NCBI GenBank assembly: GCA_948434005.1
Contig: CAOJEH010000004.1
Span: 62,001 to 126,000, forward strand
Reading direction: 5' to 3'
Origin: an uncultured Mycoplasmatota bacterium
GTDB lineage: Bacteria; Bacillota_I; Bacilli_A; RF39; UBA660
Length of the DNA: 64,000 nucleotides
Each line of letters starts with the position of its first letter. The stretch's first letter is position 1. Below the pieces are notes generated by a model that worked only from the letters and a program-made list of their open reading frames with translations, was not told the origin of the DNA and did not search any database. Below are positions 19,130-28,183 of this stretch, in pieces. The position numbers and the translations under genes are program-made.

Positions 19130-20947
19130 ATGAAAGAAAAAAGAAAGACTAAAAATAATAAACATATAATATGTAATACACTATTAATAATATCTCTTAT
19201 CAGTGCAGTTACTAATTTTATTATAAATATACTATGTAGAAATAATAAAGATATACTAATAAATATAGTTAGTAGTATTCTTTTATGTATATTTGTAATA
19301 TTTTATATAATATCATCTATTACTAATAATAAAAGAAATAAGTCTTCTATAGTAATTTCTTCTATAGTTTTAATACTATTTAATATAGTACAAATAAGTA
19401 ATAATTTAAATTTAGTATCTCCTATAAAAATAAATACGATACCAGACTTTCAAAATAAAAGTTTAATAGACGTTATTAAATGGAGTGAAAAAAACAAAGT
19501 TAAAATAGATCAAATATATGAATATAGTGATACTATAGATGAATATAAAATTATAAATCAAAATAAAAAAGATATTTCTACTAAAGGCTTAAAGAGTTTA
19601 ACCGTATCAGTAAGTGAAGGCCCTAATCCTGATAAGGAAGTAATCCTACCTGATATGGAAACTTGGGATGCTGATAGAGTCTTAAGTTTTATAAAAAAGA
19701 ATTTCCTAAATAATGTTAATATAGAATTTATATTATCAGATAAAGAAAGAGATACAGTAATTGAACAATCTAAATCAGGTACTATTAAAAGAAGTGATGA
19801 ATTAAAACTAACTTTCTCTCTAGGAGAAGAAGAAGGCTTAGAAGAAGTTAAACTAATTGATTTAACAAATAAGAGCCAATTTGAAGCAGAATTTTATTTA
19901 AAAAGACACGCTATAAAATATGATATTGAGAAAGAATTTTCTAATAAAATAACCCGTAATAATGTAATAAGTACAAATAAAAAAATTGGTACAAAGTTAA
20001 AACCAAATAGTGATGAAGATAAATTAATCCTTAAAATTAGTAAAGGTAAAAAAATAAAGGTACCAGATTTAAAAAAATATAGTATGCTAGAAATTACTAA
20101 GTGGGTAATTGAAAACAAATTGAAATTAGAGTTTAGTAATAGATATGATGATTCTATAAAGACTAATAAAGTTATAGACGTTAATTACAATAATGGTGAT
20201 GAAATAGAAGAAAAAACACTTATAAAAGTTACTATTTCTAAAGGAAAACTCGTAATGTTATCATTTGACTCCTTAGATGAATTTAAAAGTTGGGCTAATA
20301 AATATAATATTAATTATGAAGAGAAATTTGAATTCAGTAATGAGATTCCAAAAGGAAAAGTTATAAAGTATTCTCATAAAACTGGTGATACTATAAAAAA
20401 TGGTGATACAATAGCTGTTACAATATCTGAAGGAAAGAAAACTAAAGTACCAAATGTTTTAGGAAATACTAAAAGTGAAGCAATTAAAAAGCTTGAAAAG
20501 GCTAAATTAAATTACAACATAGTTTATGAAAATAGTAATGAAGAAAAAAATAAAGTTATAAAGCAATCTCTTGCAAGTGGTTCAGAAGTTGGAGAAAATG
20601 CAACAATTACTCTAACTTTAAGTAATGGAAAGAAACCTGTAAATAATAATTCTAGTAGTTCAAATAAACATAATAATCAAGGAAGTAATAGTGGAAATAC
20701 TAAACCGCAAGAAACCTGTGATAGAAGTAAAACTATTACTATCACTTTCCAAGGTTCGCTAAATGGTTCAAGTTTAAGTGATACATCAGCAAACTATAGA
20801 AGGGCCTATCCAAATATCAAATTTTCCTTTGTAGGGAAAGCAAGTGACATAGGAAATAATGGTATGGTACATAAAGACAGTACCTCAAAAGGTAGTTTTG
20901 AAGCAAACTATTGTGATACTTATACAATTTACATTGTACAAAATTAG
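19130..20947 (+). CDS. Membrane protein with six PASTA domains and no kinase domain
   Basis: A 605-residue protein with three membrane helices in the first 95 residues, then about six PASTA repeats from about residue 104 to 503. Several are recognisable by their ending (VTISKGK, VTISEGK, LTLSNGK) and by VPDL/VPNV at the start. An Asn/Ser-rich linker (504-535) leads to a C-terminal domain with two Cys that could form a disulfide. PASTA domains bind muropeptides and beta-lactams and normally belong to Ser/Thr kinases or PBP2x-type proteins; neither catalytic part is present. A wall-sensing or scaffolding role is inference. The start follows AAGGTGG. Confidence 0.85.
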   Translation: MKEKRKTKNNKHIICNTLLIISLISAVTNFIINILCRNNKDILINIVSSILLCIFVIFYIISSITNNKRNKSSIVISSIVLILFNIVQISNNLNLVSPIKINTIPDFQNKSLIDVIKWSEKNKVKIDQIYEYSDTIDEYKIINQNKKDISTKGLKSLTVSVSEGPNPDKEVILPDMETWDADRVLSFIKKNFLNNVNIEFILSDKERDTVIEQSKSGTIKRSDELKLTFSLGEEEGLEEVKLIDLTNKSQFEAEFYLKRHAIKYDIEKEFSNKITRNNVISTNKKIGTKLKPNSDEDKLILKISKGKKIKVPDLKKYSMLEITKWVIENKLKLEFSNRYDDSIKTNKVIDVNYNNGDEIEEKTLIKVTISKGKLVMLSFDSLDEFKSWANKYNINYEEKFEFSNEIPKGKVIKYSHKTGDTIKNGDTIAVTISEGKKTKVPNVLGNTKSEAIKKLEKAKLNYNIVYENSNEEKNKVIKQSLASGSEVGENATITLTLSNGKKPVNNNSSSSNKHNNQGSNSGNTKPQETCDRSKTITITFQGSLNGSSLSDTSANYRRAYPNIKFSFVGKASDIGNNGMVHKDSTSKGSFEANYCDTYTIYIVQN

Positions 20948-20970
20948 ATCAGTAAATTACTGATCTTTTT
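20946..20970 (+). terminator. Terminator between convergent PASTA and MazF-HTH genes
   Basis: Perfect stem AGATCAGTAA / TTACTGATCT followed by TTTTTCTTT on the plus strand. It begins inside the PASTA stop codon and reaches into the 3' end of the convergent gene. Confidence 0.8.
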
Positions 20971-21685
20971 CTTTATACTCTATAGTATACCCCAAACTAT
21001 CTAATATATTTAATAATGTGTTTAATTGAGGAGAATTTTTACCCTTTTCTATTTTAGCAAGCATAGGTTGCTTCATTCCAATAATACTAGCCAATTGTCT
21101 TTGAGATAGTTTCTTGTTGTTTCTAAGTTTACTTATTTCTTCTAATAATTCAAATTCTTTTTCTATAATGTTTTTTTCTTTTTCAATATACTTATTTATC
21201 TTTATAGTATTCTTATCATATTGATTACAATATTGTTTATAAAACTCAATATTTTCTTTTGGAACACAGCCTATTCTAAAAGATATCATATCACCATCAA
21301 TTACATATAAATAATCTGTTTTAACAATACTATCCTTATCAAGATTATTATCAGTATCCTTCTTTAAAAGAACATTTTGAGAATACTTTAATTTATTTAA
21401 ATTAGAAGATATTAATAAACAGAAGTAATCAAGAGGAATCGCATAATTATTTTTCTTTATAATAACAAATAAATGATCTTTTCCTAGTCTTTTATCTTCA
21501 TATTGAAACTTAGGAACAAATACAATATCTCCTACTTTATAATTTCTTTTAGTTGTTGATTCCTCAACAGCATAATAAATTTCTGGTATTCCAAAATATC
21601 CAACATTATCATCTTCTTCAAATACTGCGTCTTCAAACTTAACTACCCTATTTTCTTCATACATCTTTTTAATATACTTATCCAT
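20957..21685 (-). CDS. MazF/PemK-like domain fused to a C-terminal XRE helix-turn-helix
   Basis: A 242-residue protein. Residues about 45-165 have the MazF/PemK outline: KVGDIVFV, GKDHLFVII at the position of the usual G-x-R-P-V-L-V-I, CLLISSNL, LDKDSIVKTDYL and IGCVPKENIEFY. The catalytic Arg of MazF appears replaced (KDH) and the Thr by Ser, so RNase activity is doubtful. Residues about 180-235 form an XRE HTH (KKLSQRQLASIIGMKQPMLA, then IEKGKNSPQLNTLL). No separate antitoxin gene is adjacent. An inverted repeat sits inside its own promoter, so it probably represses itself. Confidence 0.75.
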   Translation of the reverse strand: MDKYIKKMYEENRVVKFEDAVFEEDDNVGYFGIPEIYYAVEESTTKRNYKVGDIVFVPKFQYEDKRLGKDHLFVIIKKNNYAIPLDYFCLLISSNLNKLKYSQNVLLKKDTDNNLDKDSIVKTDYLYVIDGDMISFRIGCVPKENIEFYKQYCNQYDKNTIKINKYIEKEKNIIEKEFELLEEISKLRNNKKLSQRQLASIIGMKQPMLAKIEKGKNSPQLNTLLNILDSLGYTIEYKEKDQ

Positions 21686-21705
21686 ATTATTCCTCCATTA
21701 AAAAT

Positions 21706-21734
21706 ATGATAGCATATTCGCTATCGCATTACAA
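21706..21734 (-). promoter_or_regulatory. Promoter of the MazF-HTH gene with embedded operator
   Basis: On the minus strand, -35 TTGTAA (21729-21734) and -10 TATCAT (21706-21711) are 17 bases apart. The inverted repeat GATAGC-N6-GCTATC (21708-21725) lies in the spacer and -10, where a bound HTH protein would block polymerase. Confidence 0.65.
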
Positions 21735-21745
21735 GAAATATAAAT

Positions 21746-21779
21746 ACAAAAAACAAAGTAGACTAATTATCTACTTTGT
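21746..21779 (-). terminator. Terminator after the GH73-type wall hydrolase gene
   Basis: Minus-strand ACAAAGTAGA / TCTACTTTGT perfect stem with a 7-base loop and a following TTTTTTG tract. It overlaps the stop at 21771. Confidence 0.8.
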
Positions 21780-24700
21780 AACCTTTAATTCTACTCTATA
21801 TCGTTTTTTATAATTTACATTAAACTGATATTTCTTATTATTTATAGTTGCTTTAATAGTACTTAAATCTCTAAATAATTGTTCATTAAGTTCACCAATA
21901 TCTTCTAAATTAGAAATAGTATTAATATAGATACTATATTCCCCTACTTCTAAATTACTAATATCTATTTGTCCTTCATACCAAGCATTTTCTTTAGATA
22001 ATTTATCTGATACAGGGAGTTTTACTTCATATAGTTTTTTTTCTGCATTTTCTAATTTATAACTATAAGTTTTATATGTACTAGTATTTTCAAAAATAAT
22101 TTGTCTTTTCACTTTATTACTGCTAGATAAATCCATACCAGAACTAAATGAATTACCATATAAATATAACTTATTATTTATAAATTTTATATCTTCATAT
22201 TGACCATATTGATTTGCTAAAGCATTAGTCGTTTTATTAGCTAATTTATTACTTCTAATTACTAATTCTAAATCACGATGAGTAGAGAAATAATTATTTC
22301 TAGTTAATAAATATTTAGATTTAGTACTATAAGTTTTTACTTGTTCACTATATAATTGATTACTTACAATTGTTTTAGAAAAGTATTTATCATTTGATGC
22401 TTCTATATACATCTTGTAGTCTCCATCTGGTATTTTATCAACTGTTATTTCTCCAGAAAACCAAGCATACTTATAATTCTTTTTATCATTAGATGGAACA
22501 GAATACGGAATATCAGAATTATTACTAATTCTATTTAAATCTTGTTTATAAACAGTACCATTATTAATATTTTCAAACAATATTTTATAACTAATATCAG
22601 TATTTAAATCATTATTAATTCCATCTATTGTAGAATAACCTTTTATTATTAATTTATTTGAAGATTCTTTTAAATATTCTAATTCAAATCTACCAGGTTT
22701 TTCTTCTAAGATAATTTCTGCTACTTTGATATTGATAGTTTTTACTACTTTATTACCATAACTATCTGTTACTTGATACGTAACTTTATAGTCCCCTACT
22801 ACTTTAGTATTAACTGTATTTTCTATAACTTTTATATTCTTAGTTATATCTCCATCTTCTCTATCTGTTGCAGAGATACCACTTAATTCATTGAAATTAG
22901 AATTTAGAGAAATAGTCTTATCACTAGCAGTAATAACAGGTTCACTATCTTTAACTACTGATACAATTCTTTCTTTAGTAGTTTTACCTCCATTACTATC
23001 AGTAACTTCATATACTACTTTATAAGTACCTACTACTTTAGTATTAACATTATTAGATGTAATTTTAATCTTACTTGTGATATCTCCATCTTCTTTATCT
23101 AATGCTTTAACGTTAGACATTGCATTAAATGTAGAACCTATTTTAATTTCGATATCATCTGCAGTTATAGTCGGTTTAGAATTTTCTTTTACTACAACTT
23201 TAATTGTCTTTGTAACAGTAGCGTTTTCTTTATCAGTAACACTATAAGTAACTTGATACACACCTGGTATAGATGTATTAACATTATTAGATGTAACTTT
23301 AATCTTACTTGTAATATCTCCATCCTCTGGATCTGTTGCTTTAACATTAGACATTACATTAAAGCTTGTACCTTGCATTATTTCTTTATCACTTGCAACA
23401 ATAACAGGATTATTATTTTTAACTTGATGTTTACAAGTTTCAATATGCGCGATAGGCTCTTTTGCTAATATATAACCATATGAATTTGTATTAGAATCTA
23501 AACTTACAGGAATTTTATACCATAAAACTCCATTTTTTGTTGTAGATGAAACTATAGGAAAATAAGAATTAGTATATTGCCCCCCTATTTTATATTTAGC
23601 ATCATCTATAGGTTCACTTACTACCCATTCATAATATCCTGCACTATCAAGAACTTGTTTTCCATAATCACTATTTATAAATCTTATTGATGATGCACTT
23701 ACCCAATGTTTTTGATCATTCATATAATCTGATGTTATTAAATAAGCAACAACCTCACGATTTTTATTATACGCAGCACTATAAACCATAACTAGTTTAT
23801 CTTTTAAAACCTTTTTACCTGTTTTTGAAGTTAGGGATGAGTCATAATAATAATTAGTATCATTATTTAAAGTAGCAACTTTTGGTTTTAAAACTGTATT
23901 TTCTACATATAAATCATATGTATATTCGCTATCAATATAAGAAGTTACACTATTTGGATTTGTATATCCATATTTACCTTTATTTATTTTTAATACATCA
24001 CTTTTTCTTACATATACATAGTTAGTATTCCAGTTATACCCCTTATTATAATCACTACTACTACCTACTAAATTACCATTTGAATCAATGTTCATATCAC
24101 TCATTACTTTATAATGGTTATCAGTCTCACCAACTATCACTAATTGGTCATTAGCCTCTGGATATACGTATATTTTTTTTGCTTCATTTGGATTAAAATA
24201 TGCATTTGTAGCTTTTTTAACAATACCCAATTGATAGTAGTTATAGTCATTTAAGCCATAATACTTATCAAAAGAATAATAGTTAGCAGCCATCTTCTCA
24301 CTCCAATAAGCATCTGTTGCATATTTTACATTCATACCATTTTGCTTATCCCCAAAAGCAGGTCCAAAATATCTCCAATCAGTAGCATAACTATAACCAT
24401 AATTATTCCACTTAGAAGCATATCCATATATACTAGCAGCAAAAGTAGCATAATAAGTAGCACTCTGTGTCGGAGAAGAGTCTACAGCATTAAGACCAAA
24501 TCCATTATGTTTATTTATAGATAAATTACTAGTACCATTACCAGTTTCATTACGGCTTAAACTATAAGATAAAATAGCATTTATTCCATGTATTTGTTGT
24601 GAATTATAAAAGTATAGGCCTTTTCCATATAAACTACTAGCAGAAGATTTAGCTTTATCACTATAAGAATCATATGAATATCCTAATACTTTTCTAGTAT

Positions 24701-25475
24701 ATTCATCTATATTGATACTAGAATAAGTTGTTTTAGTATGATTAGATAAATACATATAATAATTATAGTAAGGATTAGATTTATTAACAGCACTATTGTT
24801 ATTACCTTTTTTATAATCTTTTATCATATCCATTCTATTTTTATAAAAATAGATTCCATCATAACTATAATAAGTTCCTGTTCCTAACATTTCAGGCTTA
24901 GGACCAATTGTTCTTCCTGAACTAGAGTTATAATTATGTCTAATTGAATCATTTGTAATACTATAGCTGGCACTACCCTTTACCCAGTTTAGTGGCACAA
25001 TCACATAATCATTCTTTCCTATCCATCCTGTAAAATTAACAACTTTAACTTTAGCCGCATAATTAGTTGGATTTATTTCTATAAAAGCTCCATCATCGGC
25101 TCCATAGCCATGAGGATTAATTGCCATATATTGTCTTGTATTTAATGAAGATGATTCATAAAAATAAATTAAACTATTAGAAGTTAGTGTAAAATCAACT
25201 AATCCGTATTGAGCATCTACTATTCTTGTAGTACTACCTGTTTCATCAAAAATAATTAAATCACTAGCTCCATTAGAAGTCATTGCGCGTTTAGCATCAT
25301 TATAAGTATTATAACAACCAACTTTATCTGCTATACCATCTGTGTGAGCTCCTGCAAGTTCAAACTTAGGACACATATGTCTATTTGCATATTGTGAAGG
25401 TGTAAGTGCATATGTATTCTTAGGTATAAATATAAATGTCAAAACAAATACTATAAAATAATATCTCTTTTTCAT
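21771..25475 (-). CDS. Secreted multidomain cell-wall hydrolase (GH73-type glucosaminidase, three DUF5011-like Ig domains)
   Basis: A 1234-residue secreted protein with a signal peptide cut near residue 24 (IPKNTYA). After an N-terminal region, a LytD-like beta-N-acetylglucosaminidase domain lies at about 285-430, with the likely catalytic Glu in SLSRNETGNG and then NKHNGFGLNAVD. SH3-like stretches follow at about 430-650. Three Ig-like repeats come next at about 690-930, each with DxEDGDIT and a terminal TYxVTD. Two copies of a further module close the protein (YAWFSGEI and NAWYEGQI with the IPDGDY/LEVGEY turns). No LPxTG motif is present. ATG 25475 follows GGAGGTG; the ATG at 25490 overlaps that SD. 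Confidence 0.87.
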   Translation of the reverse strand: MKKRYYFIVFVLTFIFIPKNTYALTPSQYANRHMCPKFELAGAHTDGIADKVGCYNTYNDAKRAMTSNGASDLIIFDETGSTTRIVDAQYGLVDFTLTSNSLIYFYESSSLNTRQYMAINPHGYGADDGAFIEINPTNYAAKVKVVNFTGWIGKNDYVIVPLNWVKGSASYSITNDSIRHNYNSSSGRTIGPKPEMLGTGTYYSYDGIYFYKNRMDMIKDYKKGNNNSAVNKSNPYYNYYMYLSNHTKTTYSSINIDEYTRKVLGYSYDSYSDKAKSSASSLYGKGLYFYNSQQIHGINAILSYSLSRNETGNGTSNLSINKHNGFGLNAVDSSPTQSATYYATFAASIYGYASKWNNYGYSYATDWRYFGPAFGDKQNGMNVKYATDAYWSEKMAANYYSFDKYYGLNDYNYYQLGIVKKATNAYFNPNEAKKIYVYPEANDQLVIVGETDNHYKVMSDMNIDSNGNLVGSSSDYNKGYNWNTNYVYVRKSDVLKINKGKYGYTNPNSVTSYIDSEYTYDLYVENTVLKPKVATLNNDTNYYYDSSLTSKTGKKVLKDKLVMVYSAAYNKNREVVAYLITSDYMNDQKHWVSASSIRFINSDYGKQVLDSAGYYEWVVSEPIDDAKYKIGGQYTNSYFPIVSSTTKNGVLWYKIPVSLDSNTNSYGYILAKEPIAHIETCKHQVKNNNPVIVASDKEIMQGTSFNVMSNVKATDPEDGDITSKIKVTSNNVNTSIPGVYQVTYSVTDKENATVTKTIKVVVKENSKPTITADDIEIKIGSTFNAMSNVKALDKEDGDITSKIKITSNNVNTKVVGTYKVVYEVTDSNGGKTTKERIVSVVKDSEPVITASDKTISLNSNFNELSGISATDREDGDITKNIKVIENTVNTKVVGDYKVTYQVTDSYGNKVVKTINIKVAEIILEEKPGRFELEYLKESSNKLIIKGYSTIDGINNDLNTDISYKILFENINNGTVYKQDLNRISNNSDIPYSVPSNDKKNYKYAWFSGEITVDKIPDGDYKMYIEASNDKYFSKTIVSNQLYSEQVKTYSTKSKYLLTRNNYFSTHRDLELVIRSNKLANKTTNALANQYGQYEDIKFINNKLYLYGNSFSSGMDLSSSNKVKRQIIFENTSTYKTYSYKLENAEKKLYEVKLPVSDKLSKENAWYEGQIDISNLEVGEYSIYINTISNLEDIGELNEQLFRDLSTIKATINNKKYQFNVNYKKRYRVELKVTK

Positions 25476-25506
25476 AATATACACCTCCATTATCTTACAT
25501 AGATTG

Positions 25507-25562
25507 TATCACATTTACATTTACATTTGTACATAAAAAGTAAATAAAAGTGTAAATTTACA
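25507..25562. promoter_or_regulatory. Cluster of TGTAAA/TTTACA elements between the wall-hydrolase and LCP genes
   Basis: The divergent intergenic region holds ACATTTACATTTACATTTGTACA-type repeats (TGTAAATG repeated on the minus strand) and the 12-base palindrome TGTAAATTTACA about 30 bases away. These look like binding sites for a response regulator of the WalR/PhoP type, but spacing does not match either consensus cleanly. Confidence 0.35.
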
Positions 25563-25586
25563 GTGCTATGTATTTATAATTTAAGG

Positions 25587-25615
25587 TTGAAAAAAAGTAG
25601 AAAATTAGATATACT
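25587..25615 (+). promoter_or_regulatory. Promoter of the LCP gene
   Basis: -35 TTGAAA (25587-25592) and -10 TATACT (25610-25615) with a 17-base spacer, 34 bases upstream of the ATG at 25650. Confidence 0.65.
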
Positions 25616-25649
25616 ATATAATAGTTAGAATAAATCTGGAGGTTATAAT

Positions 25650-27638
25650 ATGTCAGAAGAATTTGAAAGCGTAGAAGAAATAAGAGAAACAAGGGAATCA
25701 AGATATAAAAGAAAAAAATCAAGTATAGTAGCTTTAATATTTTTTATAGTATCTTTAGTTGCTAGTGGATTTTTAATTTATAATATATTTTTACTAAATA
25801 GTATTGAAAATTTAATTAGATATATATCTATAGGTGTACTTCTATTAATAGATTTAATTTCATTTATTAAAATGAGATCAGTATGGAAAAATAAAAAAAG
25901 TAAAAAGAAGAAAAAGAAAGAATCAAAAAGAATTGGCTTTATATCTTTCTTAATAATATATTCACTTATATGTATATTACTAGGAATGGTAATTTCATAT
26001 TTCTTAGGAACTATAAACAATTTAAATAAAAAGTACGTAGTATACTCATCTGGTTTAGTAACTTTAAGTGATAATGAAGCTAAAAAAATAAATGATGTAA
26101 AAGACTATAAAATAGGAATATTAAAAGATAAAAAGTCCCCCGAAGGTTATATAATTCCACAAGAGATTATAAAAGAGCATAAATTACACGATAATAATGA
26201 TATTACAGAATATGAAAGTTATACAGAAATGATTGCAGATTTATATACTAAAGATTTAGATGCTTTATTTATATCAACAGACTACCCAAGTATGTATAGC
26301 AATCTAGCTGGTTATGAAAACATAAAAGATGAAACTAAAATAATTATTTCTAAAGAAAAGAAAATGAAAAAATCTGATACTTCAGATGAGGAAACTGCAT
26401 CAACTGGTAAATCTATAAATGAACCATTTACAATGCTATTAATGGGAATTGATTCAACAGATGAGGTTTTGGCTAAAAACGCTGTTGCTAATGGAGATTC
26501 ATTAATACTTATAACCTTTAATCCAAAGACATTAAATGCAACAATGTTATCTATACCTAGAGATAGTTATGTTCCAATTGCTTGTTGGCCAAGTAAAGAA
26601 GAAAATAAAATAACTCATGCTGCTGCTTATGGAAATGATTGTATGATTAATACCATAGAAGATTTTCTAGATATTGATATTGATTATTATACAAAGATAA
26701 ACTTTAAAGGATTAGTTAAACTAGTTGATGCCTTAGGTGGTATTGATGTTGATGTTCCTGCTGATTTATGTACAGATGATTCATCACGTGGTGGAGAAAT
26801 TTGTATAAAAGAAGGAAAACAACACTTAAATGGTGAAGAGGCATTAGTTCTTTCTAGAAACAGAAAACAACTAAAAAATGGAGACTTTGATCGTGGTCTA
26901 AATCAACAATTAGTTATTCAAGCAATGTTAGAAAAAATTAAAGCCTTAAAGAGCGTAAAACAATTTACTAGTGTATTTAATACCGTATCAAATAGTATAG
27001 ATACTAATCTAACTGATAAACAAATCCTTTCATTCTATAGTGTTGCTAAAGATATCGTAAAAACAGGACTAAGTAGTAATAGTTCTAATATAGTTAATAT
27101 TCAACAATTATATTTACAAGGTCATGGTGCTATGATTTATGATAAAAGAATGAGAATGGAATTATATGATTATGTTCCAAACACACACAGTATAAAAGAT
27201 ATAGTTAAAGCAATGAAACAAAATCTAGGATTATTAAAGTCATCAAAAACTAAAACATTTAAATTTTCTATTAACAAACCTTATGAAAAAGAAATAATAG
27301 GATATGGTCCATATAAGTCAACATTTGATTCTTCAAAATATAAAACAAAACCTACCAATGAAGATAAGGATAAAGATAAAAAAGATAATGAAGAAAAGCA
27401 AAGCAGTTCTAAAGTAAAATATGGTTGTACAAATAAGACTGCGACTAATTATGACCCTACTGCAACTGATGATGACGGTTCATGCATTGTTAAGAAAACA
27501 TGTGGCACAAACGAAGAATTAGGCGCTGATGGAGTTAGTTGCGTTTGTAAATGGGGATATGAAAAAGTAGACGGAATTTGTACAGAAAAACCGAAAGATC
27601 CAACACCTCCAACAGAACCGACTATCCCAGATGAATAA
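25650..27638 (+). CDS. LytR-CpsA-Psr (LCP) family protein with Cys-rich C-terminal extension
   Basis: A 662-residue membrane protein with three helices in the first 125 residues and a basic loop (KKSKKKKKKESK). Next comes a region at about 130-235 resembling part of a solute-binding domain (VKDYKIGILKDKKS, YTEMIADLYTKDLDALF). The LCP domain is at about 258-480: LLMGIDSTDE, NGDSLILITFNP, LSIPRDSYVPI, INFKGLVKLVDALGGIDV, ALVLSRNRKQL with the phosphate-binding Arg residues. LCP enzymes attach lipid-linked glycans to peptidoglycan, matching the glycan genes in this window. The C-terminus has a thrombospondin-3-like repeat (CTNKTATNYDP...DDDGSC) and six or more further Cys. Confidence 0.9.
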   Translation: MSEEFESVEEIRETRESRYKRKKSSIVALIFFIVSLVASGFLIYNIFLLNSIENLIRYISIGVLLLIDLISFIKMRSVWKNKKSKKKKKKESKRIGFISFLIIYSLICILLGMVISYFLGTINNLNKKYVVYSSGLVTLSDNEAKKINDVKDYKIGILKDKKSPEGYIIPQEIIKEHKLHDNNDITEYESYTEMIADLYTKDLDALFISTDYPSMYSNLAGYENIKDETKIIISKEKKMKKSDTSDEETASTGKSINEPFTMLLMGIDSTDEVLAKNAVANGDSLILITFNPKTLNATMLSIPRDSYVPIACWPSKEENKITHAAAYGNDCMINTIEDFLDIDIDYYTKINFKGLVKLVDALGGIDVDVPADLCTDDSSRGGEICIKEGKQHLNGEEALVLSRNRKQLKNGDFDRGLNQQLVIQAMLEKIKALKSVKQFTSVFNTVSNSIDTNLTDKQILSFYSVAKDIVKTGLSSNSSNIVNIQQLYLQGHGAMIYDKRMRMELYDYVPNTHSIKDIVKAMKQNLGLLKSSKTKTFKFSINKPYEKEIIGYGPYKSTFDSSKYKTKPTNEDKDKDKKDNEEKQSSSKVKYGCTNKTATNYDPTATDDDGSCIVKKTCGTNEELGADGVSCVCKWGYEKVDGICTEKPKDPTPPTEPTIPDE

Positions 27639-27650
27639 TTAGCATAATAA

Positions 27651-27685
27651 AAAAACAGTTCAAATTTAATGAACTGTTTTCTTTT
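27651..27685. terminator. Bidirectional terminator between LCP and DUF5684 genes
   Basis: Stem AAAACAGTTCA / TGAACTGTTTT with a 7-base loop, followed by CTTTTT on the plus strand and TTTTTTT on the minus strand, serving the two convergent genes. Confidence 0.8.
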
Positions 27686-28107
27686 TAAGCCTTGTTTTCA
27701 GGTAATCCTACATATTGTGAATTTCCTAATCCTAATATTAACATAAATATTGAATTAAGAAAAATTAATCCCACTGCAAATCCAGAACTTTTTCCAAATG
27801 CCTTAGCAAGATTAATATTAAGCATAATCATAAGTACTATCATAGCAAATGCATTTACAACAGGTATTAAAGCAAGTAGTAATAATAATGGATTTAATCC
27901 TGCTATTTGGAATAATACTACTACATTATATATTGGTATTATTGAAGCCCATCCTGGTTTTCCAGCTTTAGTAAATAATTTCCACATGGCAACAACACTT
28001 ATAACATAAGCAATTAAACTAATTATAATAATTGTTGCTAACATTGTTCCCATAGCTGCTCCTGCTATTGCTGTACTGCTTGAATCTACAGATACATTAT
28101 AATACAT
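27685..28107 (-). CDS. Small polytopic membrane protein, DUF5684-like
   Basis: A 140-residue membrane protein with three to four helices. The conserved core WKLFTKAGKPGWASIIPIYN followed by LLLLALIPVVNAF and INLAKAFGKSSGFAVGL is the DUF5684 pattern, seen in many Bacillota small membrane proteins of unknown function. ATG 28107 follows AAAGGAGGAG at a good distance; the ATG at 28140 would place this SD inside the gene. It lies alone, downstream of the nucleotide-pool operon. Confidence 0.8.
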   Translation of the reverse strand: MYYNVSVDSSSTAIAGAAMGTMLATIIIISLIAYVISVVAMWKLFTKAGKPGWASIIPIYNVVVLFQIAGLNPLLLLLALIPVVNAFAMIVLMIMLNINLAKAFGKSSGFAVGLIFLNSIFMLILGLGNSQYVGLPENKA

Positions 28108-28183
28108 ATTAAGCACTCCTCCTTTATTATAATTTATCATATAAATTATAAACCGTCAAAACAAATAAAAAATACATCTATAT

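Noticed and set aside
22700-23420. Tandem DNA repeats suggesting a CRISPR-like or satellite array
   Set aside because: They encode three homologous Ig-like domains in one protein; divergence follows codon positions.
23253-23468. Plus-strand frames inside the wall-hydrolase and other long minus-strand genes
   Set aside because: Antisense shadows of repeat-rich coding sequence, without SD or recognisable protein features.
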